A stretch of 63,152 nucleotides of DNA from Hellea sp. (GTDB lineage: Bacteria; Pseudomonadota; Alphaproteobacteria; Caulobacterales; Maricaulaceae), in the NCBI GenBank assembly GCA_020629135.1, contig JAHDDX010000007.1, positions 1 to 63,152 on the forward strand. Direction: 5' to 3'. The notes beneath the pieces are model-generated. The model was not told where the DNA came from and made no database searches. It was given only the letters and a program-made list of their open reading frames with translations. The stretch's first letter is position 1, and every line of letters begins with the position of its first letter. Shown here one piece after another: positions 27,288 through 36,602 of the stretch. A program made the translations under genes and the position numbers.

Positions 27288-28618
27288 TTCGCCCGCTGAA
27301 ACGGATAGAAATCAGAGCCGAGATTCATAATCTGGGTCAATTCATCGAGCGCCGCGAAGCTTTCATGCATCAAAGACGGATCGGGCAGGTCCTCTGGCGA
27401 CAGGGTTTCGCGGTAGTGGCGCGTGACCCAGTCGGAAAGCCTGGCGAAGCTGTCGGCGTTTAATACCTGTCCGGGATTGACCTGTGCCCATTCATCCGCC
27501 GTCATTGTTACACGCAGACGCAGACAGGCGGGTCCGCCGCCATTGCGCATAGATTGGCGGACATCAACAAATCGAACAGATTGAATTGGGCCGTTTCCGG
27601 CTGTGAGTTTTTCGCAATAGGCACGGGTAGACGGCGTGTCTTCGACCTCATTCGGTGCGATCAAAGTCAGCCCGTCATCCCCCGGGAACTGAACCAGCAT
27701 AGAATTAAACAGATAGGACGTGATGGCATCTTTAATCGGCACGTCCTTTTGTGACACTTCTTCAAAATGCGGATCAAACAAGTCCTTGGACGCCGCCCGA
27801 ATACGCGCCTGCATATCGGCCATGTCCTCAAAGGCGAGCTCATGATAAAACAGCGTATTCAGGGCCCCGACGCAGACCACATCATTGTGGAATGCCCCCG
27901 CGTCAATCGCCGCATCGGATTGCCGGACAAAAACCGTTCTGTCCGGATCAAGACCATGCTGACGCGCTATCGCCGTGCACGACTCGCGCGTTTGTCGGGC
28001 TGGAAAACCGGGGCGCATTGGATCAAACCCCTCACGGCCAAAAACAAATAGTTCTACGCCCTTGGCCGCGCGTTCAGCGCACAGACGCACATGGTTGGCG
28101 GCACCTTCATCTGCCAGAACAGACTGTCCGTGCAAGGCCGGATGGACATTGGCAAATGGAAACGCCCGTTTGAGCGCGCGTTCGGTCTGAGGATGTTCAA
28201 TAGAGCGGTGCAGCATCGTCGACAAATTAGCCGGGGTCAGGTTGAGCTTTCCATCTGCACAGTCGACAGAGGGGCTGACAGTCGCCGCATTGGCGGACCA
28301 CATACTGGATGCCGACATCATATTTTTGGTCAGGATCGGCGCTTCGGCCCAGGCCTTGGTATAAATTTCCGTGTCCGTTCCTGAAAATCCAAATTGACGT
28401 AAACCCGGAAGAAACGGGCGCTGCTGCGGCGGTAACACCCCTTGCCAGAGACCCAGATCATGCATCAGCTTCATTTTTTGAAGACCCTGCAACGCGGCCT
28501 CACGCGGACGCGCCACCAAACCAGCATTCTTGGCCGACGCCAGATTACCGTCTGACAACCCGCCATAATTATGGGTCGGTCCGATCAGGCCATCAAAATT
28601 GGATTCCATGCTCATCAT
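27284..28618 (-). CDS. astB: N-succinylarginine dihydrolase
   Basis: AstB removes carbon dioxide and ammonia from N2-succinylarginine to give N2-succinylornithine, step two of the AST arginine degradation route. The 444-residue protein has the family opening FDGLIGPTHNYGGLSDGN and the catalytic residues in FHNDVVCVG (His, about 248) and NGGGPACLRLR (Cys, about 365). Its first ATG overlaps the astD stop as ATGA; further in-frame ATGs at 28615 and 28609 could also serve. It is the last gene of the M20-astA-astD-astB unit. Confidence 0.97.
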   Translation of the reverse strand: MMSMESNFDGLIGPTHNYGGLSDGNLASAKNAGLVARPREAALQGLQKMKLMHDLGLWQGVLPPQQRPFLPGLRQFGFSGTDTEIYTKAWAEAPILTKNMMSASSMWSANAATVSPSVDCADGKLNLTPANLSTMLHRSIEHPQTERALKRAFPFANVHPALHGQSVLADEGAANHVRLCAERAAKGVELFVFGREGFDPMRPGFPARQTRESCTAIARQHGLDPDRTVFVRQSDAAIDAGAFHNDVVCVGALNTLFYHELAFEDMADMQARIRAASKDLFDPHFEEVSQKDVPIKDAITSYLFNSMLVQFPGDDGLTLIAPNEVEDTPSTRAYCEKLTAGNGPIQSVRFVDVRQSMRNGGGPACLRLRVTMTADEWAQVNPGQVLNADSFARLSDWVTRHYRETLSPEDLPDPSLMHESFAALDELTQIMNLGSDFYPFQRAN

Positions 28619-30069
28619 GATTTTTGCCCCTTTATGGGCATGTATTCAGGCGCATCAGCAACTTGCGATGCCATAGGCCAGGCACAAAAATCAGCGGAAT
28701 AATAGGCCCCCGGATTGTGGTTGCCCGACGCGCCCGGCCCACCAAAGGGCAGGAAGCTGGCCGCGCCAGTGGTCGGACGGTTGAAATTCACGACCCCAGC
28801 TTTAATCCGGCATTTAAATTCGGTCCAAAGCGATGTGTCATCTGACACTAATCCAGCCGCCAGTCCGTACTTAGTATTATTGGCCTCAGCTATGGCTGCG
28901 TCCCAATCCTTGACCCGAATAACCTTTAAGACAGGCCCGAAAATCTCTTCATCTTCGACCACACATCCTGTGACGTCATAAATTCCGGGTTCGACAAAGG
29001 CTGGCCCCTTGTCAGAAATTCGGGTTGGCTTGATTACTGTGCCGCCTGCATCGGCCAACTCTGCCGCTTTTTTGACCACATAGTCCGCGGTCGCGGCGCT
29101 GACCAATGGGCCTGTTGAAACATTGTCGCCCTCTTCCCAACTGCCTAAAGTCAGGTTTTGCGTCTGCGCGTGAATTTCCTCGATTAATTGCTCACCCCAG
29201 CGATTGTCCGGAATGATCAGGCGACGTGTACAGGTACATCGCTGACCGGATGTGATATAGGCCGACTGCACAGCAAGGCTGGCCGCAGCTTTGACATCTT
29301 CTGTGTCCCAGACGATCAGCGGATTATTACCACCCATTTCCAGCGCCAGAATAACTTCCGGACGCCCGCCGAAATGTTTATGTATAAAGGCCCCTGTACC
29401 CGGTGATCCGGTAAACAAAAGACCATCAACCTCAGGATTTTTAATTATCGCCGCGCCGACCTGTCGGGCACCTTGCACCATATTGATCACGCCTTTGGGG
29501 AATCCCGCCTCTGCATATAGACGGATCAAAGCTTCACCCACGGCCGGGGTTTGCTCACTCGGTTTAAACACGACCGTATTCCCTGCAATGAGCGCCGGAA
29601 TAATTTGTCCGTTTGGGAGATGCGCCGGAAAATTATACGGCCCCAAAACCGCCATGACACCATGCGCGCGGTGTTGCAGCTCCGCCCTGCCAAAAGCCGT
29701 GTCCTGGGTGGATTGCCCGGTCCGGTCCTGGTAAGAGCGTAATGAAATTTCGACTTTGGCGGACAAGGCGCTGGCTTCCCCTGTCGCGTCCCAAAGTACT
29801 TTACCGGTTTCCCTGGCGATCAGTTTCGCCATTGCCGGCTTGGCTGCGATGGCCAGCTCTTTATATTTCTCCACGATCGCCATGCGCTTTTCGATCGGCG
29901 TAATCGACCAAGCGTCAAAAGCGTTTCTGGCCGCCGTGAACGCCGCGGCGACATCATCATCATTTGCCGCGTGACCTGTCCAGATGACGTCTTGTGCGGC
30001 AGGATCGACACTGTCAAACGGCGCACCTTGCCCGGTTTTCCATTCGCCGTTGATATAATTCTTGCTCAT
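28615..30069 (-). CDS. astD: N-succinylglutamate 5-semialdehyde dehydrogenase
   Basis: AstD oxidises N-succinylglutamate semialdehyde with NAD, step four of the AST route. The 484-residue aldehyde dehydrogenase has LEMGGNNPLIV (general-base glutamate, about residue 245) and SGQRCTCTRRL (catalytic cysteine, about 280). The ATG at 30069 overlaps the astA stop (ATGA), and its product starts MSKNYINGEWKTG, typical of the family; a longer frame to 30141 would lie inside astA. Length matches characterised AstD. Confidence 0.96.
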   Translation of the reverse strand: MSKNYINGEWKTGQGAPFDSVDPAAQDVIWTGHAANDDDVAAAFTAARNAFDAWSITPIEKRMAIVEKYKELAIAAKPAMAKLIARETGKVLWDATGEASALSAKVEISLRSYQDRTGQSTQDTAFGRAELQHRAHGVMAVLGPYNFPAHLPNGQIIPALIAGNTVVFKPSEQTPAVGEALIRLYAEAGFPKGVINMVQGARQVGAAIIKNPEVDGLLFTGSPGTGAFIHKHFGGRPEVILALEMGGNNPLIVWDTEDVKAAASLAVQSAYITSGQRCTCTRRLIIPDNRWGEQLIEEIHAQTQNLTLGSWEEGDNVSTGPLVSAATADYVVKKAAELADAGGTVIKPTRISDKGPAFVEPGIYDVTGCVVEDEEIFGPVLKVIRVKDWDAAIAEANNTKYGLAAGLVSDDTSLWTEFKCRIKAGVVNFNRPTTGAASFLPFGGPGASGNHNPGAYYSADFCAWPMASQVADAPEYMPIKGQKS

Positions 30070-31082
30070 CGTTTTACCCAAATTCTTACCTGATCGCCTT
30101 GCGATAGATCTAAAACTTTTAAGGCTGATGGGCTTAACCAAACCCCATCTTCCTCAAACTCCAATTTATCCAGGACACACCGAAAACTATCGATCTGGTC
30201 ATTGCTGATCATGGCTAAATGTCCGTTTTTAATGTTTTTTTCGCCAGACACGGTTATGATACGACTGTCTTTGATGGTCCTGATATCGTCGCGAGGTGCG
30301 CTTACGGATGGACCACCATCGAAAATATCGATCACGCCGTTATACCGAAAACCCTCACCCTCAAGGTAACGACGCGCGCCTATACCCGCCGGATGGGTTT
30401 GCCCCATAACCGCTTTGGCGTCATCTGGGAGAAGTTCCGCGTAGATTGGGAAAGTGGGCATAAGATCAAGAATAAACTGATTATCTTTTTCCGCTGAAAT
30501 TTGATCGGCTTCATTAAAGTCCATTTTGAAAAACTTACGCCCGATTGCTTCCCAAAATGGGGAATATCCGTTTTCATCCACGTGACCGCGCAATTCAGAA
30601 ATAATCGTATCAGAAAATCGCTCTCGATCGGCTGCCATCAACATATATCGGGCCTGGGAAATTAATCGTCCGGCTCCTGCGCCCCGCATATCCGACGTCA
30701 CAAAAAGCGAGCCGACCTCTGATGCTCCCGCATATTCATTGACCAGAATCAGAACGTCCATGTCAAAACGACGGTCTGTTACTTCGGACTTTTGCGCGAT
30801 TTTTAAAATACGAAAATTGAAAAACGGATCACGAATACCGATTTGCGCTTTCACAGCGCTCATCCCACAGATTGTCCCTGTGTCTGTATCTTCCAGCATC
30901 AAAAGATAGACATGGTCTGGGGAAATCGATGTTTTGGACGTAAAGCTTTTTTCTGATTTCACCAATCGGCGTTGCAAAGCCTCATCCCCGACGGCAAGGG
31001 AGGTAAAACCAGCGCCCGCCCGACGCGCCAGATTAACCAGGGCGTCAAAATCATCTGTGGTTGCCGGACGCGCGACTAACAT
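30066..31082 (-). CDS. astA: Arginine N-succinyltransferase
   Basis: AstA transfers succinyl from succinyl-CoA to arginine, the committed step of the AST route. The 338-residue protein has the opening VARPATTDDFDALVNLARRAG and the conserved GAGRLISQARYMLMA acetyl-CoA-type binding loop (about 136-150), plus HPAGIGARRYLEGEGF. Only a single chain is encoded, not the two-subunit AruF/AruG form of Pseudomonas. Its ATG overlaps the M20 hydrolase stop by one base (TAATG), so the genes are translationally coupled. Confidence 0.95.
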   Translation of the reverse strand: MLVARPATTDDFDALVNLARRAGAGFTSLAVGDEALQRRLVKSEKSFTSKTSISPDHVYLLMLEDTDTGTICGMSAVKAQIGIRDPFFNFRILKIAQKSEVTDRRFDMDVLILVNEYAGASEVGSLFVTSDMRGAGAGRLISQARYMLMAADRERFSDTIISELRGHVDENGYSPFWEAIGRKFFKMDFNEADQISAEKDNQFILDLMPTFPIYAELLPDDAKAVMGQTHPAGIGARRYLEGEGFRYNGVIDIFDGGPSVSAPRDDIRTIKDSRIITVSGEKNIKNGHLAMISNDQIDSFRCVLDKLEFEEDGVWLSPSALKVLDLSQGDQVRIWVKR

Positions 31083-32344
31083 TAGGCCGCCCCCATCGCC
31101 AAAGCTTTGGCCTTTGCCGCATCAAACTCACCACTGGCCAGTTTTAGCAAAATCAGCGTGGACAATTTAGTTCGCTCAACCAGGCTTGAAACTTTGATAA
31201 ATTCGCGATCGGAATGAATTTCACCGCCGCGAACGCCCAATGTATCAACATTCGGACATCCGGAAGCCCAAAGGTTATTGCCTTCACATACGCCGCCGCT
31301 TGGCGCCCATTTAATGGTTTGCCCCAGGGCATCACCGGCCTGCTTAACCCAGTCAAACACCATTTGATTGGCAGGTGCCATGGGTTTGGGCGGACGGGTG
31401 AACCCGCCAGTCATTTCCGCTGTAATGCCGTCTTTCGCGTTGATCTGCGCAACCAAGCGGTCCAATTGACTTTCGATCCAAGCCATATCCTCCGTTTCCA
31501 ACATGCGCACATTGAACCGCCCAATGGCGAGTTCAGGCACAATATTCACTGCACCACCGCCGTCAATTTTGGCTATATTAAAGGTCACGCCTGCGCGCTG
31601 TCCGTTTAGCGCGTCAAGGGCCACTGAAAATTCAGCCATGGCAGCGATCGCATTGCGCCCCAGATGATGTTCCCGGCCAGCATGGGCGGCGCGCCCTTTG
31701 ATGATGAGCGCGAAGTTACCACTGCCTTTGCGAGCCCCAGCCAGAGATCCGTCGGCCAAGGCCGGCTCATAGGTCAATCCAACATGGGATTTCTTTCCAA
31801 GCTCCATAAGCAGGCTGGACGAGCCCGGAGAACCGATTTCTTCGTCAGGGCTGAGTAAAATATTATACCCGATATTCTCTGCGTGCTCGGATTTTTCGAG
31901 CAAACGCAGGGCGTTGATCATGACAAGAATGCCGCCCTTCATATCCGCAACGCCCGGGCCATTTATTGTATCTTCGTCAATTTCCACAGGCGTTTGGAAG
32001 GCGCTGTTGTCGGGAAACACCGTATCATAATGCCCGGTTAGAACTAATTGTATAGGAGCGTCTGGTCGGACAGTGACTTTGACCGCCGGTTCATAGGTTA
32101 CATCATTTTGCACACCATCATTGCCGACATGTTTGCCTTTTGAAAGTGGGGCTTCGCTGACCTCACCGGGCAAATCTTGCGCATAATCCATGATAGCTTG
32201 CCGCATTTTTGCCAATCCGGCCGTATTGCGGCTGCCAGAATTGATCGACGACCAGGACAGTAAGGACGCCAGCATTGGATCAAACAGTGCCTCGGCACGG
32301 GTAATTATTTCTGTTTCTGTCTCGGACAGAATAAGTGATGACAT
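31082..32344 (-). CDS. M20 family metallohydrolase in the AST operon (CPG2-like)
   Basis: About 420 residues of the M20 di-zinc peptidase family. Metal ligands appear in TGHYDTV (about residue 105), GPGVADMKGG (about 136), SPDEEIGSPGS (about 172) and the terminal HSDREF (about 382); the dimerisation lid domain sits between. It resembles carboxypeptidase G2-type enzymes that remove glutamate from N-acylglutamates. It is the first gene of the AST operon and is coupled to astA. No AstE is present here, so it may do AstE's job of splitting N-succinylglutamate; this is inference. The ATG at 32344 is preferred over a GTG at 32356. Confidence 0.88.
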   Translation of the reverse strand: MSSLILSETETEIITRAEALFDPMLASLLSWSSINSGSRNTAGLAKMRQAIMDYAQDLPGEVSEAPLSKGKHVGNDGVQNDVTYEPAVKVTVRPDAPIQLVLTGHYDTVFPDNSAFQTPVEIDEDTINGPGVADMKGGILVMINALRLLEKSEHAENIGYNILLSPDEEIGSPGSSSLLMELGKKSHVGLTYEPALADGSLAGARKGSGNFALIIKGRAAHAGREHHLGRNAIAAMAEFSVALDALNGQRAGVTFNIAKIDGGGAVNIVPELAIGRFNVRMLETEDMAWIESQLDRLVAQINAKDGITAEMTGGFTRPPKPMAPANQMVFDWVKQAGDALGQTIKWAPSGGVCEGNNLWASGCPNVDTLGVRGGEIHSDREFIKVSSLVERTKLSTLILLKLASGEFDAAKAKALAMGAA

Positions 32345-32438
32345 GACTATTTCCACGAATTTGGAACAAGACTAACGGATAGTTGGGGTCCCAGGCAATA
32401 ACTAGCTCGAATTCAATATCGGGACGAAAAAAAATTCC

Positions 32439-32466
32439 AAAAAAAAAAGCCCGGTAAAAACCGGGC
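32439..32466 (-). terminator. Intrinsic terminator of the OmpA gene
   Basis: Minus-strand hairpin with arms GCCCGG and CCGGGC (32466-32461 and 32454-32449), a 6-base loop and a run of ten T (32448-32439). It begins 26 bases past the stop. Confidence 0.9.
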
Positions 32467-32491
32467 CCTAAATCTTATATCCGATTTCGGA

Positions 32492-33829
32492 TTAGTTCGT
32501 GATTACGCCAGTTTCACTCAGCGTGATCAGAACTTCTGTCCGACGGTTAAGCTGTTCCTTCACACCGTCACCTGTTGGGACGAATGGTTCGGTTTCACCC
32601 TTACCTTCTGAAGAAATAATCGCAGAGTTGATACCCTGACGAACCAGCTCGTCGCGGGCGTCTTTGGCGCGACGCTCTGAAAGACGCAGGTTATAAGCGG
32701 CTGAACCGGATGTATCCGTGTGACCGACAACGCGGATACTGTCGACTGAACAATATTCGCCAGTATTCAGGATACGTTGAATTGTGTCACGTGTCTCAGC
32801 AGACTGACCACGGTCAAACTCATAATAGATGATCTCCTGACGATACTGGTTGGCGCAAAGTGCCTGAATTTGCGGGCAGTTTGCTACGCTGTCATAAACA
32901 ACCGTTCCGTCTGTACAAACAAAGGTCTCACGCTGTGGAGGACACGTGCTGGTAACTGGAATTTCTGTTCCGTCCCAACATGTTTGCATTTCAACTGGAC
33001 GTGGTGGACATGTATCAGTCGCGAGAATTTCATCGCCGTTCCAGCAAACTTGTTTAGCCGGTGGCTTTTCTGGACAATCCGCCAAAGATTTGACTTCAGA
33101 CCCGTCCCAACATGTATACTTAGGAGCCGCCTTGCCGCCAAAGTTATAACGGAAACCCGTCATAAGCATGTGGGCACCAATATCGTCGAGATTTGCCGTA
33201 CCAGCTGAGCTTCCATTGATGACGCCTTCAAAATCACCATCATTCGCGTTTTGATAACGGTAGTGCGTATCCCAAGTGAGCTTTTCAGTAATATTATAGC
33301 CCAATCCAGCCAGTAGCTGCCAGCCTATCCCTGTCGCACTATCATCAAATGCGCAGGTCGCACCAGGAATACAAACAGGATTGTCAACATAGACAGTTCC
33401 AATCGCTAAATCATGCGCCTGTGCTTTCAAATTTGCTTGTACAATACCAACACCAGCTCCGATATAAGGTTCCCAGCGACCGAAATCATTAAAGTCATAG
33501 ATGACATTCATCATAGCGGAATTTGTACGGATTTTCGCATATGAGTTTGGAACTTGACCGATCTGCCCCATATCCGTCCAGAGTGACGCACCGTCGAGCT
33601 CGATTCTCCAATTGTCTCCAAAATCATAGCCAATGCCAAGTGATCCGGCTACGTTACCTTCACTTTCGACGTCACCAACGAGTGCGCCCGTGAAATCCAT
33701 ATCTGTGTGCGAACCGTAACCAACGTTACCGCGCAGGTACCAACCTGAATCTTCGTCACCCGCATATGCAAATGAAGGGGCACCAAGAATTGCGGTTGCT
33801 GCGACCGCTGCAAGAAGCTTAAGCTTCAT
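32492..33829 (-). CDS. OmpA family outer membrane protein with cysteine repeat linker
   Basis: A 445-residue protein: signal peptide (cleaved near SFAYA), an eight-stranded OmpA-type barrel (about residues 25-235), a linker of about 90 residues, and a C-terminal OmpA/MotB peptidoglycan-binding domain with VGHTDTSGSAAYNLRLSERRA. The linker holds four tandem units of 20-22 residues, each opening CWDG, CWNG or CTDG and containing a later CP, giving eight regularly spaced cysteines. This is unlike the usual Pro/Ala linker. GAGGAAAGATT precedes the ATG at 33829. The gene is monocistronic, with a strong terminator and a leader of about 150 bases. Confidence 0.93.
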   Translation of the reverse strand: MKLKLLAAVAATAILGAPSFAYAGDEDSGWYLRGNVGYGSHTDMDFTGALVGDVESEGNVAGSLGIGYDFGDNWRIELDGASLWTDMGQIGQVPNSYAKIRTNSAMMNVIYDFNDFGRWEPYIGAGVGIVQANLKAQAHDLAIGTVYVDNPVCIPGATCAFDDSATGIGWQLLAGLGYNITEKLTWDTHYRYQNANDGDFEGVINGSSAGTANLDDIGAHMLMTGFRYNFGGKAAPKYTCWDGSEVKSLADCPEKPPAKQVCWNGDEILATDTCPPRPVEMQTCWDGTEIPVTSTCPPQRETFVCTDGTVVYDSVANCPQIQALCANQYRQEIIYYEFDRGQSAETRDTIQRILNTGEYCSVDSIRVVGHTDTSGSAAYNLRLSERRAKDARDELVRQGINSAIISSEGKGETEPFVPTGDGVKEQLNRRTEVLITLSETGVITN

Positions 33830-34151
33830 AATCTTTCCTCCGACTACGACGTATTCGCCGTAAATTTGTTGTGCGTTTTTCACGCGTAGATCGACCTACC
33901 CGCCAGGGTAATGGCGGATACGAACAGTTCCGCTACACGATTTATTTTGATTTGACCAGTGTTAGAACGGATTAATTGACTGATTTGTATAGAATTTTTC
34001 GTAGAAGTTGCCAAAATGCATCACTTCTAAGCAACAAGTCCCCGAAAATTCGATGAATGTGGCGAAATTATGACAAAAAACCACTGAAATACAAAGACAT
34101 ACGACAGAGATCATTCGCCAATTTCATTTAAAGATAAATTCGGGAGGAATT
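33830..34151 (-). promoter_or_regulatory. OmpA upstream region with predicted promoter and long leader
   Basis: This 322-base gene-free stretch lies between the ompA start and tRNA-Lys. A TTGGCA -35 (34014-34009) and TATACA -10 (33991-33986) are exactly 17 bases apart on the minus strand, predicting a leader of about 150 bases. The leader contains short hairpins such as GTAG...CTAC and CCGCC...GGCGG near 33895-33920. Long, structured leaders are common for ompA messages, which are often controlled by small RNAs; that is family knowledge, not shown here. Confidence 0.5.
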
Positions 34152-34227
34152 TGGTGAGCCCGCAGGGATTCGAACCCTGGACCTACTGATTAAAAGTCAG
34201 TTGCTCTACCAACTGAGCTACGGGCTC
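34152..34227 (-). tRNA. tRNA-Lys (TTT anticodon)
   Basis: 76 bases fold as a cloverleaf: acceptor GAGCCCG/CGGGCTC, D-arm TAGCTCAGTTGGTAGAG, anticodon arm with loop CTTTTAA (anticodon TTT), T-loop GTTCGAATC, A73 and an encoded CCA. It lies between tgt and ompA, all on the minus strand. Confidence 0.97.
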
Positions 34228-34337
34228 GTCCAAAGAGCGCGGAAACTAGGAGCGAGACTTGCGCAGGTCAAGAGCTAAAATCGGCAATTTTGGCACAAAA
34301 TGACGCAGGATCACGCCCTTATTATTACTCGAATTTT

Positions 34338-35468
34338 TCAGGATTTTGACGACCAGTTTGCACGAAACTCCTGAGCAAATTTATCAAACGCGTTTTCCGA
34401 GATCGAGACGCGAATCCGCTGCATAAGTTTCTGAAAATAAGCAATGTTGTGCCAACTCAATATCATGGCACCCAAAAGCTCACCGGATCGCACCAGATGG
34501 TGTATATAGGCCTTGCTATAATTTTGACTGGCTTCGCAATTGATCAACGCATCTAACGGCGTTTCATCTTCAGCAAACCTCGCATTCTTGATATTATAGG
34601 GCCCCGTGTCCGTCCAGACCTGTCCGTGACGCCCAGACCGGGTGGGTATCACGCAATCAAACATATCAATGCCGCGAGCAACAGCTTCAACAATATCAAT
34701 TGGTTTTCCAACACCCATAAGATATCGTGGGCGCTCTTTCGGTAAAAACGGCACTGTAAATTCCAGTGTGTCGCACATGGCGTCATGCCCTTCACCGACG
34801 GCAAGTCCACCCACGGCAAATCCGCCATAGCCGCCTGCTGTCATTTCCAAGACACTGGCCTCGGCGCTTTGTCGGCGCAATTCAGGAAATGTGGAACCCT
34901 GAATTATAGCGAAAAGTGTTTGGTTTTCGCGTTCACCAAAATATTCCAGTGACCGTCGCCCCCACCTCAAGGATAACTCCATGGATGATTTGGCTTTGTT
35001 AAACGGAGATGGGAATTCAGTACATTCATCAAGCTGCATTGAAATGTCAGCCCCTAACAAATCCGCCTGAATTTCAATTGAGCGCTCAGGAGTCAGCAAA
35101 TGCTTGGATCCGTCAATATGACTTTGAAAGGTGACCCCCTCCTCTGTCATTTTCCGAAGTTTAGACAATGACCAGACCTGAAAACCACCGGAATCGGTCA
35201 ATATCGGGCCGGACCACCCTCCAAACCGATGCAGACCCCCGAGTTTTTTGACCCGTTCAGCACCCGGCCGCAACATAAGATGATAGGTGTTACCCAAAAT
35301 AATATCAGATCCTGCCTCGCGCACCTGATCCATATAAACGCCTTTGACTGTGCCCGCTGTACCAACGGGCATAAAGGCCGGCGTCCGTATCTCGCCCCGA
35401 GGTGTTTTTAAAACACCAGTTCGCGCCTGCCCTTGGCTTGCTGATATTTCAAAAGGGAAATGCGCCAT
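34338..35468 (-). CDS. tgt: tRNA-guanine transglycosylase (Tgt) with altered zinc site
   Basis: Tgt swaps guanine-34 for preQ1 in tRNAs with GUN anticodons. The 376-residue protein has the substrate aspartate in LTDSGGFQVWSL (about residue 93), the GGYGFAVGGLAVGE-like loop, and the nucleophile in FDCVIPTRSGRHG. In E. coli three cysteines and a histidine bind a structural zinc in the block PLDPECDCYTCRNYS; here that block reads PLDALINCEASQNYS, keeping only the middle cysteine, though the later histidine (SWHN) is present. The length around the site is unchanged. It ends the coaD-cyclophilins-queA-tgt run and starts one base after the queA stop. Confidence 0.93.
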   Translation of the reverse strand: MAHFPFEISASQGQARTGVLKTPRGEIRTPAFMPVGTAGTVKGVYMDQVREAGSDIILGNTYHLMLRPGAERVKKLGGLHRFGGWSGPILTDSGGFQVWSLSKLRKMTEEGVTFQSHIDGSKHLLTPERSIEIQADLLGADISMQLDECTEFPSPFNKAKSSMELSLRWGRRSLEYFGERENQTLFAIIQGSTFPELRRQSAEASVLEMTAGGYGGFAVGGLAVGEGHDAMCDTLEFTVPFLPKERPRYLMGVGKPIDIVEAVARGIDMFDCVIPTRSGRHGQVWTDTGPYNIKNARFAEDETPLDALINCEASQNYSKAYIHHLVRSGELLGAMILSWHNIAYFQKLMQRIRVSISENAFDKFAQEFRANWSSKS

Positions 35469-35469
35469 A

Positions 35470-36528
35470 TTACCTCATTTTCCATAGCAGACTTGAGTCG
35501 CCATAAGAATAAAAACGATATCCTGTATCTATTGCATGCCGATAGGCTGCCTGCATTGGTCCCAACCCACACATGGCACTGACCAGCATAAATAAGGTAG
35601 ATTTTGGCAAATGAAAATTTGTCATCAATCCGTCGACCATTTGAAAATCATATCCAGGCGTAATGAAGATATCGGTTTCACCGGACACCGCATCAATTTT
35701 TCCATCTTTCGCTGCGCTTTCTAACGCCCTAAGACTCGTAGTGCCCACTGCAACAACCCGCTTCCCCTCAGACTTGGCTTTATTTATCCGCGTCGCAGTA
35801 TCAGCGTCGAGCGTGAACCATTCGCTATGCATGTCGTGATCCTTTGTATCATCAGATTTGACAGGTAAAAATGTTCCGGCGCCGACGTGAAGCGTCACGT
35901 ATAGAATCTCAACCCCTTTATTGGATAGGGCTTCGAATAGAGCATCTGTAAAATGTAATCCGGCTGTTGGCGCCGCGACAGATCCCGTATCTTTTGCATA
36001 AATGGTTTGATAATCAATCACATCCCGATCATCCACAGCCCGCTGACGGGCGATATAGGGAGGCAACGGGGGCGCTCCCAATCCTTCAATTGCCTCTAAC
36101 AAATCCTGATCTGAGTGATTGAACTCTAATACGCATTCCCCGTGATCTGGATCTGCAAGTACATTTGCTTTGAGCGAGGGTGAAAAATGAACATCGTCCC
36201 CAGCTTTCAGTCGTTTTGCCGGACGGATGAAGGCTTTCCACTGACGGCCCGATATTTGTTTATGTAAATTTACATCAATTTTCACATCGCTGCCGCCGCC
36301 ATGAGCCCGGGCTGGTCGAGTACCGATGAGTGCCGCCGGAAGAACTCGCGTATTGTTCAAGACCAATATGTCACCAGCTTCTAACAATTCGGGCAGGTTA
36401 TACACGTTATGGTCTGAAACATTACCATTGTCTGCGACTTGCAACAGGCGGGCATGATCGCGCGGCGACGCAGGCCGTAAGGCAATCGCGTCGTTTGGCA
36501 ATTCGAAATCGAACAAATCTACTTTCAT
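35470..36528 (-). CDS. queA: S-adenosylmethionine:tRNA ribosyltransferase-isomerase
   Basis: QueA converts preQ1 in tRNA to epoxyqueuosine using the ribosyl part of S-adenosylmethionine. The 352-residue product begins [19 protein letters not shown], and shows [14 protein letters not shown] and [12 protein letters not shown], all diagnostic. The ATG at 36528 is preferred over a frame extending to 36570, because the family always starts with this short VDLFDF strand. It lies between a cyclophilin gene and tgt; queuosine synthesis genes queC, queD, queE and queF are not in the window. Confidence 0.96.
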   Translation of the reverse strand: MKVDLFDFELPNDAIALRPASPRDHARLLQVADNGNVSDHNVYNLPELLEAGDILVLNNTRVLPAALIGTRPARAHGGGSDVKIDVNLHKQISGRQWKAFIRPAKRLKAGDDVHFSPSLKANVLADPDHGECVLEFNHSDQDLLEAIEGLGAPPLPPYIARQRAVDDRDVIDYQTIYAKDTGSVAAPTAGLHFTDALFEALSNKGVEILYVTLHVGAGTFLPVKSDDTKDHDMHSEWFTLDADTATRINKAKSEGKRVVAVGTTSLRALESAAKDGKIDAVSGETDIFITPGYDFQMVDGLMTNFHLPKSTLFMLVSAMCGLGPMQAAYRHAIDTGYRFYSYGDSSLLWKMR

Positions 36529-36602
36529 TTTTACAACAACCAAAAAATTAGGCACCTCAGAGGGTGCCAATTGCGCCTGTTATTTTATCGGCTAGCCAAG
36601 GG

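Noticed and set aside
27554-28620. Plus-strand frames of 66-140 codons across astB
   Set aside because: Low-complexity Arg/Pro-rich translations antisense to a clear astB gene; no start context.
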